Source: an uncultured Erysipelotrichaceae bacterium
Lineage (GTDB): Bacteria > Bacillota_I > Bacilli_A > RF39 > UBA660
Assembly: GCA_902789225.1 (NCBI GenBank)
Contig: CADANC010000002.1
Location: 1-64,000, forward strand
Reading direction: 5' to 3'
DNA: 64,000 nucleotides
Shown here: in pieces, positions 9,768 to 18,830 of the stretch
How positions within the stretch are numbered: position 1 is the stretch's first letter
Layout: every line of letters starts with the position of its first letter
Position numbers and translations under genes: made by a program
The notes under the pieces: model-generated
Databases searched by the model: none
What the model saw: the letters and a program-made list of their open reading frames with translations, nothing else
What the model was told of the DNA's origin: nothing

Positions 9768-9781
9768 AAGTGTTTAATAAG
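9768..9781. promoter_or_regulatory. Third copy of the candidate TetR half-site
   Basis: AAGTGTTTAATAAG is an exact direct repeat of 9680-9693, 88 bases away. It ends in the GAGGTG ribosome-binding site of the ligase, so binding here could block transcription or elongation. Confidence 0.5.
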
Positions 9782-9794
9782 AGGTGAAAAGAAT

Positions 9795-11516
9795 ATGAAG
9801 ATAATAGATAATTTAAAAAATAAATTAATAAAAAGACATAGATGGTATAAATACTATACTAAAGAACAAAGAAATATAGAGGTACCAAAAGTTAGTCTTT
9901 ATGAATATATTAGAGTTCATAATTTAGGTAATATGAATGGTATTGCGATTAATTATTTTGGTAAAAAAATTACTTATGAAGAGTTCTTTAATAATATTGA
10001 TTTATGTGCTAAATCATTAGTTAGTCATGGAGTTAGACCAGGAGACGTTGTTAGTGTTTGTATGGCTAATACACCTGAAGCAGTAATTGCTTTTTATGCA
10101 ATCAGTAAAGTTGGAGCCATTGCTAATATGATACATCCTTTGTCAGCTGAAGCTGAAATTAAGGAAAGTTTAAATGCTACTGACTCTGTTGTACTAATCG
10201 CAATGAATATTTGTTTAGATAAAATTAAAAATATTATTAAAGATACAAAGGTATATAAAACTATTATTGTAAGTGCTAGTAATTCTATGCCTACTCTACT
10301 TAGTGTTGGTTATTATTTAATGGCTGATAGAAAGGTAAAACTATCTAAGAATAGTGATGTTTTCTTATCTTGGAATGATTTTCTAAGTAAAGGAAAAAAA
10401 TATGATAAAGATGTTTATGTAGATACTGGTAGTGATGATCCTGCTGTTATTATGCATAGTGGTGGTACTAGTGGTACTCCTAAAAACATAGTTCTTTCTA
10501 ATGGGAATATTAATGTTGTAATGGAACAAGCTCATATTGCTTTACCTGAATTAGATAAAAGTGATTCTATGTTATCTATCTTACCTTTATTTCATTGTTT
10601 TGGTTTAGTAGAAACAATTCATTTTCCTATTTCTATAGGGGCAACTATTATTTTGGTTCCTAAATTTGATGCTTCAAGATTTGATAAATTACTTACTAAA
10701 TATAAGCCTACTATTATTCCAGGTGTACCTACTCTTTTTGAAGCTATGATAAATAATAAACATATGCAAAATATAGATTTTTCTAAAGTTAAATATGTTG
10801 TATCTGGAGGAGATTCCTTGGATATTAAGAAAAATGAGATTGTTAATAGATTTTTAAGAGAACATGGATGTCATCATAATATAATACAGGGTTATGGATT
10901 AACTGAAGCAGGAGGCGGAATAATATTTGGAGCACTTGGTTCTGATGTATTAGGTAGTGTTGGTATTCCTTTACCTGGGAATGACTTAAAGATAATAGAT
11001 ATAAATACTCATGAAGAAGTTGATTGTGGTGTTACTGGAGAAATATTAGTAAGCGGTCCTTCTATTATGATGGGATACTTAAATAATGAAAAAGAAACAA
11101 ATGAGGTTCTTGAAAAAGATAAGAAAGGAAATATTTGGTTACATACTGGAGATTTAGGTTATATCAATAAAGATGGAGCACTATTCTTTGTACAAAGATT
11201 AAAAAGATTAATAATAGTATCTGGATATAATGTTTTTCCTTCTCATATTGAAGATGTTCTTAATAAAAATGAATATATATTAAATTCTTGTGTTGTAGGT
11301 ATTCCTGATCCTTATAAGATACAGGTTCCAAAAGCATATATTGTACTTAATGATGGTATTAAACCTACAGTAGAGATAAAAAAAGAAATAAAAGATTATT
11401 GTAAAAAGAATCTTTCTAAGTATATGATTCCTAAACAATTTGTATTTAGAGAATCTCTGCCTAAGACTATGATTGGAAAAGTAGATTATAAAATTTTAGA
11501 AAAAGAAAATAATTAA
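9795..11516 (+). CDS. AMP-forming acyl-CoA synthetase/ligase (ANL superfamily)
   Basis: Activates a carboxylic acid, probably a fatty acid, with ATP and joins it to CoA. The 573-residue product carries the P-loop GGTSGTPK (223-230), a later QGYGLTEAG adenylate-binding motif, HTGDLGYINKDG, and the C-terminal PKTMIGKVDYK with the catalytic lysine. Length and an N-terminal basic stretch (residues 10-25) suit the long-chain FadD-like group. Substrate is not certain. The divergent TetR gene and repeated operator-like sites suggest effector-controlled expression. AGAGGTGAA precedes the ATG. Confidence 0.88.
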   Translation: MKIIDNLKNKLIKRHRWYKYYTKEQRNIEVPKVSLYEYIRVHNLGNMNGIAINYFGKKITYEEFFNNIDLCAKSLVSHGVRPGDVVSVCMANTPEAVIAFYAISKVGAIANMIHPLSAEAEIKESLNATDSVVLIAMNICLDKIKNIIKDTKVYKTIIVSASNSMPTLLSVGYYLMADRKVKLSKNSDVFLSWNDFLSKGKKYDKDVYVDTGSDDPAVIMHSGGTSGTPKNIVLSNGNINVVMEQAHIALPELDKSDSMLSILPLFHCFGLVETIHFPISIGATIILVPKFDASRFDKLLTKYKPTIIPGVPTLFEAMINNKHMQNIDFSKVKYVVSGGDSLDIKKNEIVNRFLREHGCHHNIIQGYGLTEAGGGIIFGALGSDVLGSVGIPLPGNDLKIIDINTHEEVDCGVTGEILVSGPSIMMGYLNNEKETNEVLEKDKKGNIWLHTGDLGYINKDGALFFVQRLKRLIIVSGYNVFPSHIEDVLNKNEYILNSCVVGIPDPYKIQVPKAYIVLNDGIKPTVEIKKEIKDYCKKNLSKYMIPKQFVFRESLPKTMIGKVDYKILEKENN

Positions 11517-11604
11517 AGATTTACTAGTTTACAATAAAGGTATTGCTATTATTAAGTATTGATAAATTGTTAATGTAAAATAAAAAATAATATTCTGAAA
11601 TTCA

Positions 11605-11633
11605 TTGACAAATAATAGTTTTTAAAATATGAT
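11605..11633 (+). promoter_or_regulatory. Strong sigma-A promoter of the small RNA
   Basis: -35 TTGACA (11605-11610), 17-base spacer, -10 TATGAT (11628-11633). Transcription should start near 11638-11640. This is the best -35 match noticed in the window, and no protein gene follows before a terminator. Confidence 0.8.
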
Positions 11634-11637
11634 TAAG

Positions 11638-11731
11638 GTGCGTGATAGTAATCACGCCGATATCTCTCATTTATGAGAGTATATTCAACCGAACCCCCTG
11701 AAGAGGTACCTTTGGTACCTCGCTTTTTTTT
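11638..11731 (+). ncRNA. Candidate free-standing small RNA, about 92 nt, C-rich seed
   Basis: A near-consensus promoter ends just upstream. The predicted transcript contains hairpin 1 (11640-11646 with 11651-11657, loop AGTA), hairpin 2 (11660-11669 with 11674-11684, one bulge), a single-stranded C-rich stretch containing AACCCCCT (11692-11699), and terminator hairpin 3. This plan (5' hairpins, unpaired C-rich seed, terminator) is that of Firmicutes trans-acting sRNAs of the RsaE/RoxS style, which pair with Shine-Dalgarno sequences. It does not match the tRNA, SRP RNA, T-box, 6S or common riboswitch patterns I know. There is no ORF of note. Identity as a named family is not claimed. Confidence 0.75.
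11703..11731 (+). terminator. Terminator of the small RNA
   Basis: Perfect eight-pair GC-containing stem (11703-11710 with 11714-11721), TTT loop, then GC and a run of eight T. Confidence 0.92.
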
Positions 11732-11759
11732 ATTAGAAAATATCATTTGTCATCATATA

Positions 11760-11768
11760 TGCTATAAT
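11760..11768 (+). promoter_or_regulatory. Extended -10 promoter of the histidine phosphatase
   Basis: TGC-TATAAT. Initiation about seven bases downstream (near 11775) rules out the in-frame GTG at 11774 as a translation start and supports ATG 11795. Confidence 0.65.
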
Positions 11769-11794
11769 TTTATGTGAAAGGTGTGATATTTATA

Positions 11795-12415
11795 ATGACT
11801 ACAATCTATTTAATAAGGCACTCAAAACCATTAAAAGTAAATAATAATTCTAATAAAGATAGTTTTCAAATACAGAATGAAAAATCATCTCTTTCAGTTG
11901 AAGGAGAAAATATTGCAAGAGAAAAAATGAATAATAAAGAATTAAGCAATATTGATATTATATATTCATCTAATTATGTGAGAGCTATTCAAACTGCTAA
12001 ATATTTAGCTGAAAAAAACAATTTGGAAATAAATGTCGATAGTGAATTAGGTGAAAGAAAATTTGGAATAGATTCTTGGGATGAATTACCTGAAGAATTT
12101 GAAAAAATGCAAGTCATGGATGAAAACTATAAAATTGGTAATGGTGAGTCTCAAGCAGAAGTAAGAAATAGAATGTATAGAGCCATTATGAGAATTCTTG
12201 ATGATAATAAAGACAAAAGAATAGCTGTTTTTGGTCACGCAACAGGAATTGCCTTTTTATTAAAACATTGGTGTAATATTGAAATAAGAGAAGGTAAAGG
12301 TTGTGTTGTATTTAATGGGAAGATAGTTTTTAATGATATTTTAAATTATTGTGTAACATTTAAATTAGAATTTGATGATAATAATCAACTGATTGATATT
12401 ACTGGAATTAATTAG
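11795..12415 (+). CDS. Histidine phosphatase family protein (phosphoglycerate mutase-like)
   Basis: The 206-residue product has the phosphohistidine motif LIRHSKP (Arg8-His9; the usual RHG is RHS here), SSNYVRAIQTAKYLAE (about 60-75, second phosphate-binding arginine), an acidic region ERKFGIDSWDELPEEF, and a late FGHATG (second catalytic histidine). It probably removes phosphate from a small metabolite in the cytoplasm. The family is too broad to name the substrate. The start follows GAAAGGTGTGAT and is supported by promoter position. It stands alone after the small RNA. Confidence 0.82.
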   Translation: MTTIYLIRHSKPLKVNNNSNKDSFQIQNEKSSLSVEGENIAREKMNNKELSNIDIIYSSNYVRAIQTAKYLAEKNNLEINVDSELGERKFGIDSWDELPEEFEKMQVMDENYKIGNGESQAEVRNRMYRAIMRILDDNKDKRIAVFGHATGIAFLLKHWCNIEIREGKGCVVFNGKIVFNDILNYCVTFKLEFDDNNQLIDITGIN

Positions 12416-12476
12416 TAATAGTTTGATATTTAGAAACAATAAACAAATGACATTTATATACTAAATATCACACTTA

Positions 12477-12505
12477 AGATAAGTCTTATGGCCTATCTCT
12501 TTTTT
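12477..12505 (+). terminator. Weak terminator after the histidine phosphatase
   Basis: Stem 12477-12483 with 12492-12498 (one mismatch) and a run of T from 12499. Confidence 0.45.
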
Positions 12506-12584
12506 TATGTGAATATTATCATTAATATTGAAATGTTGATTTTTCGATGGTAAAATAATAATTAGAATAATAAAGGAGAAATGT

Positions 12585-13592
12585 ATGAAAAAGTTTTTTG
12601 TATTTTTATGTATAATTTTTATTTTTATCTGTTTTATTTTGTTGCAAGCACCTGGTATTTATGCCGCTCCAATAGAATATGATGATTATGATGGAATTGT
12701 TATTTCCGCTAATGATAATTTTCATCTTAATGAGCTAAATGGTAATTATTTTTACTTTATGGCAGAAGATGATCCTCTTGAGTATACATATTTTTCAGCT
12801 TATGGATGGCATCAAAGTGGAGGTACTGGTCCATATGCTAGAGGTTTAGTAGCTGGGATAGACTATTATAATAGTACATTCTTTATTAACACTTATTCTA
12901 ATCCTTATCCTGATGTACAAATTCCAGATACTGTAATGATTGATGCAGGAACTCCAAATCAACATCTTGAATATAATACTAGTGATTTTTGGAATTATAT
13001 TTTTACTATATCTAAATATTGGAAGATATATGCAACTGGAGCCAGAGAATGGTACAATGAACCAATAGTATTCTTAAAGCCATATAATTATATTGAGCCT
13101 ACATTTGATATAGAATGTAATCCTTCTTTAGTTTCTCCTTGTGAGACATCAAGTTGTGAATTAAAAGTAGATTATCATTCAAGAATTAATAGTTTAAACT
13201 TTAAATTAGATACTGGTGAATATGAAATTAGTGATTTAGAAGCTGGAGAAGATTTTCAAGATTTTCAAGTTGATAATGGTACTTATTCCTTAACTAGTAA
13301 GGATTCATTAGTGGATTCAGCTGATGGAAAAGAAACAACTATTATGAAATTTAAAGTTAAATCATGTGCTAGTACTATAGATACAGATGATAATATTAAA
13401 GTAACCGATCTAGATTATAGTGATGAATTAATTGAATCTCAAAAGAAGGCTTTATCTACAACAGTAAAACAAAAAAGAAATATAATTGATAATCCGAAGA
13501 CTAGAAATAATATTGTCTTTATGATATCAGCGGTATTATTTGCTTCAATATTTATCGCTTTACTAAAAAATAGAAAAAATGTATCTAAATAG
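12585..13592 (+). CDS. Secreted surface protein with C-terminal membrane anchor
   Basis: The 335-residue protein has a signal peptide (about 1-27, ending PGIYAAP) and a C-terminal helix (about 307-325) followed by a positive tail, so it should span the membrane once with its body outside. The first domain (about 30-175) is rich in tyrosine and tryptophan. The second (about 178-270) has four cysteines (ECNPSLVSPCETSSCE, then VKSCAS) and beta-rich spacing, suggesting a disulfide-held fold. I do not recognise the family. It precedes two membrane glycosyltransferase-type genes and could be a glycosylated substrate or partner; that is inferred from position only. Confidence 0.7.
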   Translation: MKKFFVFLCIIFIFICFILLQAPGIYAAPIEYDDYDGIVISANDNFHLNELNGNYFYFMAEDDPLEYTYFSAYGWHQSGGTGPYARGLVAGIDYYNSTFFINTYSNPYPDVQIPDTVMIDAGTPNQHLEYNTSDFWNYIFTISKYWKIYATGAREWYNEPIVFLKPYNYIEPTFDIECNPSLVSPCETSSCELKVDYHSRINSLNFKLDTGEYEISDLEAGEDFQDFQVDNGTYSLTSKDSLVDSADGKETTIMKFKVKSCASTIDTDDNIKVTDLDYSDELIESQKKALSTTVKQKRNIIDNPKTRNNIVFMISAVLFASIFIALLKNRKNVSK

Positions 13593-13598
13593 ATTATT

Positions 13599-13621
13599 AA
13601 AGTAGTTTTATACTACTTTTT
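13599..13621 (+). terminator. Terminator after the surface protein gene
   Basis: Eight-pair stem 13599-13606 with 13612-13619, followed by TTC; moderate. Confidence 0.6.
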
Positions 13622-13650
13622 CTTGACTAATCTTACGGGAGGCATTATTT

Positions 13651-14985
13651 TTGAAGAATATTAAAATTATTAAATATTTTATATCATTTGTCATTATCAT
13701 TGGAATAATTAATATTTTATTATTTTTAGCATGTTCTTTTAATTCTAATATAATAAGAAATAATGTAATTAAATCCTCAAAAATATTAAATAAAGAAGGC
13801 TCATTTTATCATGTAAAAGATATTTCTAAAGTGGAAAATAATAATTTAACTGATGCACAAATTATTAATGAAGCAATTTCCATAGATAACAAGCATCCTA
13901 TAATTTCTTATATGAAAATGAGAAGAAACTATGATAGTAAAATTACCTTAATAGAAAAAGAAGATATTAATGGTGATGGATTAACTATGGGATTTGATAA
14001 AAATAGCAATACTGAAACACTAGGCGGCTCATATGATACAATAAGTGAATTACATTATTTTCTAAATAAAAAAATACATACTTCTATTGATAACGGAAGA
14101 TATTGGCATGGTTATATTATTTTATATAGACCATTATTAATTCTTTTTGATATAAGTCAAATTAGATTATTATTATTAGTTTGTTTTATTGTTTTATTTA
14201 TTATATTTTTATACTTAATTTTTAATAGGTTCGATATAATTAAAGTAATTATTTTTGGTTCATCATTAGTATTTACTAACTATATATCAGCCTCTTACTC
14301 TTTGGAAAGTGCTCCTGTGTTTTTAATTATGATGATAAGTTCCATATATTTATTATTAAGACTTGATAAAATTAAAAGTTTTGGATTATTTATATTTATT
14401 GTTGGATGTATTACTAATATTTTTGATTATTTAACTGTTCCTTTAATTACACTTGGTGTATTGTGTTCTATATATGTTTTAAAACTTTATCAAGATAAAA
14501 AGGATTGGAAGTATTGTATAAAATTTGTTATACTTAATTCTTTGATTTGGTTAATTGGTTATGCTTGTACCTGGTTATTTAAATGGATTTTGTTTGATCT
14601 AATAATACATGGTAATAATAGTATGGTTAAAATAGGTATTGAACAGTGTCTGTTTAGAATACAACATACAAGTAAAACTATTTATTCTGGATTTAGTGTT
14701 TGGGATAGAATAGCTGAATTTATGAATAGTATGCCTTTATATCTATTAGGTACTTTAATGTTAATAGTTATTTTAAAGAAATTTAATTATAATATTAATA
14801 TTAAAGATAAGAGATATATTGTATTCTTATTAATAGCTTTTATGCCTATTGTTTGGTATATTGTTTTATCCAATCATACTATAATACATTATCGTTTTGT
14901 TCATAGACATATGTTATTGTTTATGATGGGAGTTTTATTAGCAATCAATGAGATTTTATTTGCGAAGGATAAGAAGGGGTCGTAA
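13651..14985 (+). CDS. Polytopic membrane protein, GT-C-like, paralogue of the next gene's membrane half
   Basis: The 444-residue protein starts at TTG, chosen because GGAGG lies nine bases before it and no ATG is near. It has a first helix (about 8-28), a long external segment (about 30-160), then about nine helices. The external part contains RYWHGYIILYRPLLILFD, which matches RYWHGQTTILKPLLIFFD in the neighbour at 15012, and both share a YDFLT/FDYLT motif in a later helix. The shared layout suggests a GT-C-type glycosyltransferase or polymerase acting outside the membrane. The next gene starts 26 bases later, so the two are likely co-expressed. Confidence 0.65.
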   Translation: MKNIKIIKYFISFVIIIGIINILLFLACSFNSNIIRNNVIKSSKILNKEGSFYHVKDISKVENNNLTDAQIINEAISIDNKHPIISYMKMRRNYDSKITLIEKEDINGDGLTMGFDKNSNTETLGGSYDTISELHYFLNKKIHTSIDNGRYWHGYIILYRPLLILFDISQIRLLLLVCFIVLFIIFLYLIFNRFDIIKVIIFGSSLVFTNYISASYSLESAPVFLIMMISSIYLLLRLDKIKSFGLFIFIVGCITNIFDYLTVPLITLGVLCSIYVLKLYQDKKDWKYCIKFVILNSLIWLIGYACTWLFKWILFDLIIHGNNSMVKIGIEQCLFRIQHTSKTIYSGFSVWDRIAEFMNSMPLYLLGTLMLIVILKKFNYNINIKDKRYIVFLLIAFMPIVWYIVLSNHTIIHYRFVHRHMLLFMMGVLLAINEILFAKDKKGS

Positions 14986-15011
14986 GAATTAACTAATATG
15001 GAGTTGATATT

Positions 15012-16919
15012 ATGAATAAAAAAGTAGATATATTGTTACCTTGTTATAACGAAGAATCTACTATAGTTGAATGTATTAAAAGAATTAAAAGTGTAATGAA
15101 AAAAACTAAATACAAATATCAAATTGTAGTATGTGATAATAATAGTAGTGATAATTCTAGAAAGCTTTCTAGAGAACAAGGAGCTAAGGTAATCATAGAG
15201 AAACAAAAAGGATATGGGGCAACACTCCTTAATGGTATTAATAAAAGTAAAGCAGATTATATAGTTATGCTAGATTCTGATTTGAGTTATAACGAAAAAG
15301 ATATTCCTAGGTTTTTAGAAGAATTAGATACTTGTGATTTTGTTATGGGAAATAGATTTAAAGGAATAATAAAAAAGGGTGCTATGCCCTTTTCCCATAG
15401 ATATGGATCTCGTTTTTTAACAGAATATGCAAATTTATTATTTCATACCCCATCACATGATTATCATTGTGGATTAAGAGCATTTAGAAGAAAAGAAATA
15501 TTGAAATGTAATCTATCTACTAATGGATTTGAATTTGCATCAGAAATGATTATTAAAGCTAAATTAAATAAATTAAAAACAAAAGAAATATCCACTGATT
15601 TATTTGTTGATGGAAGAGATAGTCCCCCTCATTTAAAAACTATTAGAGATGGTTTTAGACATTTAGATTTAATAAATAAGATAGCTTTTGAAAATAAGAT
15701 TATTTTTAGATATCTAACCACATTTTTATTAATTATATTCTCTTTTTTATTAATGTTATATTTCAGTGCTATAATACCTCATAAATATATTAGTAATAAT
15801 ACTCAAAAATCAGTTAGTCAATTATATGAACTTTTTAAAGGCAATACAACAGAAGCTCAACCTTATGAACAATTTGAACAATATGGTGATTTTAAGAATT
15901 TAATGATGATTTATTATGGAGATGAAAAATATCCTATTAAATCAATGGTTGAAATGAATTATCCAGCTGTATGTGAACTTTTAGGTACTTGCATTTATGC
16001 TTTTGATTCAAACGATAATGTAATGCTTAATTATAGTAGATATTGGCATGGACAAACTACTATATTAAAACCTCTATTAATTTTTTTTGATATTAATTTT
16101 ATCAATATTTTATCAATTGTTGTTTTTTCAATATTATTTATAATTACTTTAATACTATTATTTAGAACAGATAAGTTGTTCTCTATTGCCTTTTTATTAG
16201 CATCTTTATCAATTAACATATTCTTTGTTCCTAAATCAATTCAATTTTTAATAGTATTTATAATAATGTTAATAGGAATAATTATTATTAAATTTTTATA
16301 TGAGAGAAAGAGTAAAAATATAGATCTATTCTTCTTTATAATTGGAATGGTTACATGTTATTATGACTTTTTAACAGTAGAAACAATTACTTTAACTATG
16401 CCTTTATTATTATATTTATACTTGAAAAATAAAAATAATGACTCTTTTAATTATAAAGAAATAATAAAATATATTATTCTATGGGGAATTGGTTATGCAG
16501 GTACTTTTGCCGCTAAATGGTTTATTGATTTTCTTCATTATGGACCTGGGATAATAAGTGATATAATGCATGGGGCATCAATTCGTACATGGAATAGTAA
16601 TAATATAATGGAAGAACTAAAATTTTCAATTATCAATAATTTTATTCCTATCATTCCTTTTGTTTATATAAATAATGGTCATATTATATTAGCACTACTA
16701 TTATTATTATTATTATCGTTTGATTTATTTGTTAATAAGAAATATATAAAGATTTTATTTATAGTATTAATACCTATACTGCGATATCTAGTATTAACAT
16801 TTCATTCTGCTAATTTGTATTTCTATACATATAGAGCGCTATTACCTGTGATTATAATTGGTATACTAATAATAAGTAGTTTATATGATTATTATAAATT
16901 TAGTGATAAAACAAAATAA
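15012..16919 (+). CDS. GT2 glycosyltransferase fused to a GT-C-like membrane domain
   Basis: Residues 1-215 are a GT2 domain of the dolichol-phosphate mannosyltransferase type: LLPCYNEE (8-15), VVCDNNSSDN, GYGATLLNG, the DxD-like MLDSDLSY (about 90-97) and MGNRF. This part should load a sugar onto a lipid carrier at the cytoplasmic face. Residues about 235-635 form ten or so helices with an external segment containing RYWHGQTTILKPLLIFFD, paralogous to the protein encoded just upstream. One protein may therefore both charge the carrier and use it outside. Fusion of the two activities is unusual in length (635 residues). A strong terminator follows. Confidence 0.8.
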   Translation: MNKKVDILLPCYNEESTIVECIKRIKSVMKKTKYKYQIVVCDNNSSDNSRKLSREQGAKVIIEKQKGYGATLLNGINKSKADYIVMLDSDLSYNEKDIPRFLEELDTCDFVMGNRFKGIIKKGAMPFSHRYGSRFLTEYANLLFHTPSHDYHCGLRAFRRKEILKCNLSTNGFEFASEMIIKAKLNKLKTKEISTDLFVDGRDSPPHLKTIRDGFRHLDLINKIAFENKIIFRYLTTFLLIIFSFLLMLYFSAIIPHKYISNNTQKSVSQLYELFKGNTTEAQPYEQFEQYGDFKNLMMIYYGDEKYPIKSMVEMNYPAVCELLGTCIYAFDSNDNVMLNYSRYWHGQTTILKPLLIFFDINFINILSIVVFSILFIITLILLFRTDKLFSIAFLLASLSINIFFVPKSIQFLIVFIIMLIGIIIIKFLYERKSKNIDLFFFIIGMVTCYYDFLTVETITLTMPLLLYLYLKNKNNDSFNYKEIIKYIILWGIGYAGTFAAKWFIDFLHYGPGIISDIMHGASIRTWNSNNIMEELKFSIINNFIPIIPFVYINNGHIILALLLLLLLSFDLFVNKKYIKILFIVLIPILRYLVLTFHSANLYFYTYRALLPVIIIGILIISSLYDYYKFSDKTK

Positions 16920-16964
16920 TATATAATTTATGTGTTTATTCTATTTTCTAATTAATCATTTTTG

Positions 16965-16996
16965 ACTTAAGTTATTATTAATAACTTAAGTTTTTT
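16965..16996 (+). terminator. Terminator after the glycosyltransferase pair
   Basis: Twelve-pair perfect stem (16965-16976 with 16980-16991), ATT loop, T-run. Confidence 0.9.
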
Positions 16997-17015
16997 GTTA
17001 TAAAAATATTTGTAT

Positions 17016-17038
17016 ACAAAAAAAGAGATTATTCTCTT
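17016..17038 (-). terminator. Terminator of the PiT-DUF47 operon
   Basis: Six-pair stem (17023-17028 with 17033-17038) right after the DUF47 stop, with a run of T on the minus strand. Confidence 0.8.
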
Positions 17039-17039
17039 C

Positions 17040-17663
17040 TTATGAATTCTTCATTATTACATCTTGAATACAATCACTTATTTGTTCACAACTATCTATT
17101 GTTTCTTCAAAACATTTATATATATTTACCCATTTGATTAATTCAATTGGGTCTTTTTCTTCTTTATATAAATTAGAAATAATTCTTTCATATATTCTAT
17201 CACCTTGTTCTTCTAATCTATTTACTACTACTATTTTTTCTTCAACTAATTCTGGATGTTTTAAATCACTTAATTTTTCAATTATACCTTTTACAGCAGC
17301 TGTTGCTTTTACTAAGATATCTATTATTTCTAAAGTATCTTGCTTTATATGTTTAATATTAATTATTTTAAAGTCAATTGCTATTTCATCTATACCGTCT
17401 TCTATATCATCTAGTTTATTTACTATAAGAGCAATATCTTCTCTTTCTATTGGTGGTAAAAAATCTCTAATTAAGTACTTCCTCATTTTATGTACTACTC
17501 TATCAGAGGCATGTTCCAACTTATGTATTTCTTCAATACTTCTTTCTAAGTTTTCATCATTATAATCATTCATTAACTCTTTTAATTTATTAGATGATTC
17601 TTCTATATATTCAGTCATTTTTAATAATTCTTCGAAATAATTATATTTTTCTTTTTTCTTCAT
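17040..17663 (-). CDS. DUF47 (PhoU-like) phosphate transport accessory protein
   Basis: The 207-residue, all-helical cytoplasmic protein matches the DUF47/Pit-accessory family: EELLKMTEYIEESSNKLKE near the N-terminus, then EIHKLEHASDRVVHKMRKYL and DFLPPIEREDIALIVNKLDDIEDGID, with the acidic/histidine residues that bind metal in PhoU-like bundles. Such proteins are almost always encoded with PiT permeases and are thought to gate them. Here it lies 15 bases downstream of the permease gene. The ATG follows AGAGGAGATC. Confidence 0.92.
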   Translation of the reverse strand: MKKKEKYNYFEELLKMTEYIEESSNKLKELMNDYNDENLERSIEEIHKLEHASDRVVHKMRKYLIRDFLPPIEREDIALIVNKLDDIEDGIDEIAIDFKIINIKHIKQDTLEIIDILVKATAAVKGIIEKLSDLKHPELVEEKIVVVNRLEEQGDRIYERIISNLYKEEKDPIELIKWVNIYKCFEETIDSCEQISDCIQDVIMKNS

Positions 17664-17678
17664 ATTGATCTCCTCTTA

Positions 17679-18734
17679 TTAAATGATATTTATTACTACT
17701 TTAGTTAATATGTATCCTAATAATCCACAAATTGGGAATGTTAAGAACCAGGTTAATACAATGTTTTTAGCTATATTCCAATTAACATTAGAAAGTCTTT
17801 TTGATGCGCCTACTCCCATTACTGCACAATTCTTTGTATGATTAGAACTTACTGGAAGTCCAAACATAGATGAAGCAAATAAACAAATTGAACTTGCTAA
17901 ATCTGCTGCTGTACCTTGATAACTTTCTACTTTAGTAACCTTTGTTCCCATTGTTTTAATTATTTTCATACCACCTATTAAAGTTCCCAAAGATATAATT
18001 ATTGATGTATATATCATTAACCATATTGGTATAGAAAAATTAGTACTTCCTGGTATCATTCCATTTGATAATACTACTCCAAGTAACATAAATGACATAA
18101 ATTTTTGTCCATCTTGAGCACCATTCATAAAACAAGTAGTTAATGCTCCTATTATTTGACTAAATTTGAAGAATTTATTTGTTTTTCTTCTATCCATTTC
18201 TTTACAGATAAGCTCTATTATTTTTATTATTATATAACCGAGTATAAATGCTAATAAATTTATTATTATTAATCCATACAATACTTTTTTCCATTCACTA
18301 AAGTTTATTGCTGAAAAATTGCCCATTAATGCTATTGCTGCTCCTGAAATTCCTGCTATTAATGCATGTGATTGACTAGATGGTATACCAAACTTCAATG
18401 CTATAAAGCACCAAATGCTTATTCCTACTAAAGCACAACATAATGTTACTAAACTAGTGGAAGGATCTCCTCCAAAATTAACTAAATTATAGACAGATTT
18501 GGCTACATTAGAACTAATATAAGTCATTAATATTAATCCTAATGTATTACTAATTAAAGCTAATATAATACCCACTTTAGGTCTTACACTTCTAGTAGAT
18601 ATACAAGTAGCAATAGCATTAGGTACATCAGAACAGCCATTTATAAACATGACTACTGATATTAATATAGTAGTTATTAATAAACTATAATTACTTATTA
18701 AGTTGTTTAAAAATGATAAAAATGAAATTTCCAT
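17679..18734 (-). CDS. pit: PiT-family inorganic phosphate permease
   Basis: Low-affinity phosphate (metal-phosphate) symporter. The 351-residue protein has about ten helices and both family signature repeats: NGCSDVPNAIATCISTRS near the start and NGAQDGQKFMSF in the middle, plus GIPSSQSHALI and GLPVSSNHT. The reading frame extends 28 codons upstream, but the AAGGAAGAG site and the extended -10 at 18763-18771 favour ATG 18734. It forms an operon with the DUF47 gene. Confidence 0.93.
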   Translation of the reverse strand: MEISFLSFLNNLISNYSLLITTILISVVMFINGCSDVPNAIATCISTRSVRPKVGIILALISNTLGLILMTYISSNVAKSVYNLVNFGGDPSTSLVTLCCALVGISIWCFIALKFGIPSSQSHALIAGISGAAIALMGNFSAINFSEWKKVLYGLIIINLLAFILGYIIIKIIELICKEMDRRKTNKFFKFSQIIGALTTCFMNGAQDGQKFMSFMLLGVVLSNGMIPGSTNFSIPIWLMIYTSIIISLGTLIGGMKIIKTMGTKVTKVESYQGTAADLASSICLFASSMFGLPVSSNHTKNCAVMGVGASKRLSNVNWNIAKNIVLTWFLTFPICGLLGYILTKVVINII

Positions 18735-18762
18735 ACGCTCTTCCTTACTATATCCAGTAATT

Positions 18763-18771
18763 ATTATATCA
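18763..18771 (-). promoter_or_regulatory. Extended -10 promoter of pit
   Basis: TGA-TATAAT on the minus strand, about 30 bases before the chosen pit start. Confidence 0.55.
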
Positions 18772-18800
18772 TGAATAATAAGAAGAGGCTCCCCTTTTTG

Positions 18801-18809
18801 TGTTATAAT
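18801..18809 (+). promoter_or_regulatory. Extended -10 promoter of the radical SAM gene
   Basis: TGT-TATAAT, ending 21 bases before ATG 18831. It rules out the in-frame start at 18771. Confidence 0.55.
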
Positions 18810-18830
18810 ATTTTGCAACAGGTGATTATT

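Noticed and set aside
11638..11731. The small RNA as a tRNA, SRP RNA, T-box or known riboswitch
   Set aside because: No cloverleaf or CCA end, no SRP GGAAG/AGCAG core, no T-box AGGGTGGNACCGCG, and its terminator isolates it from the next gene.
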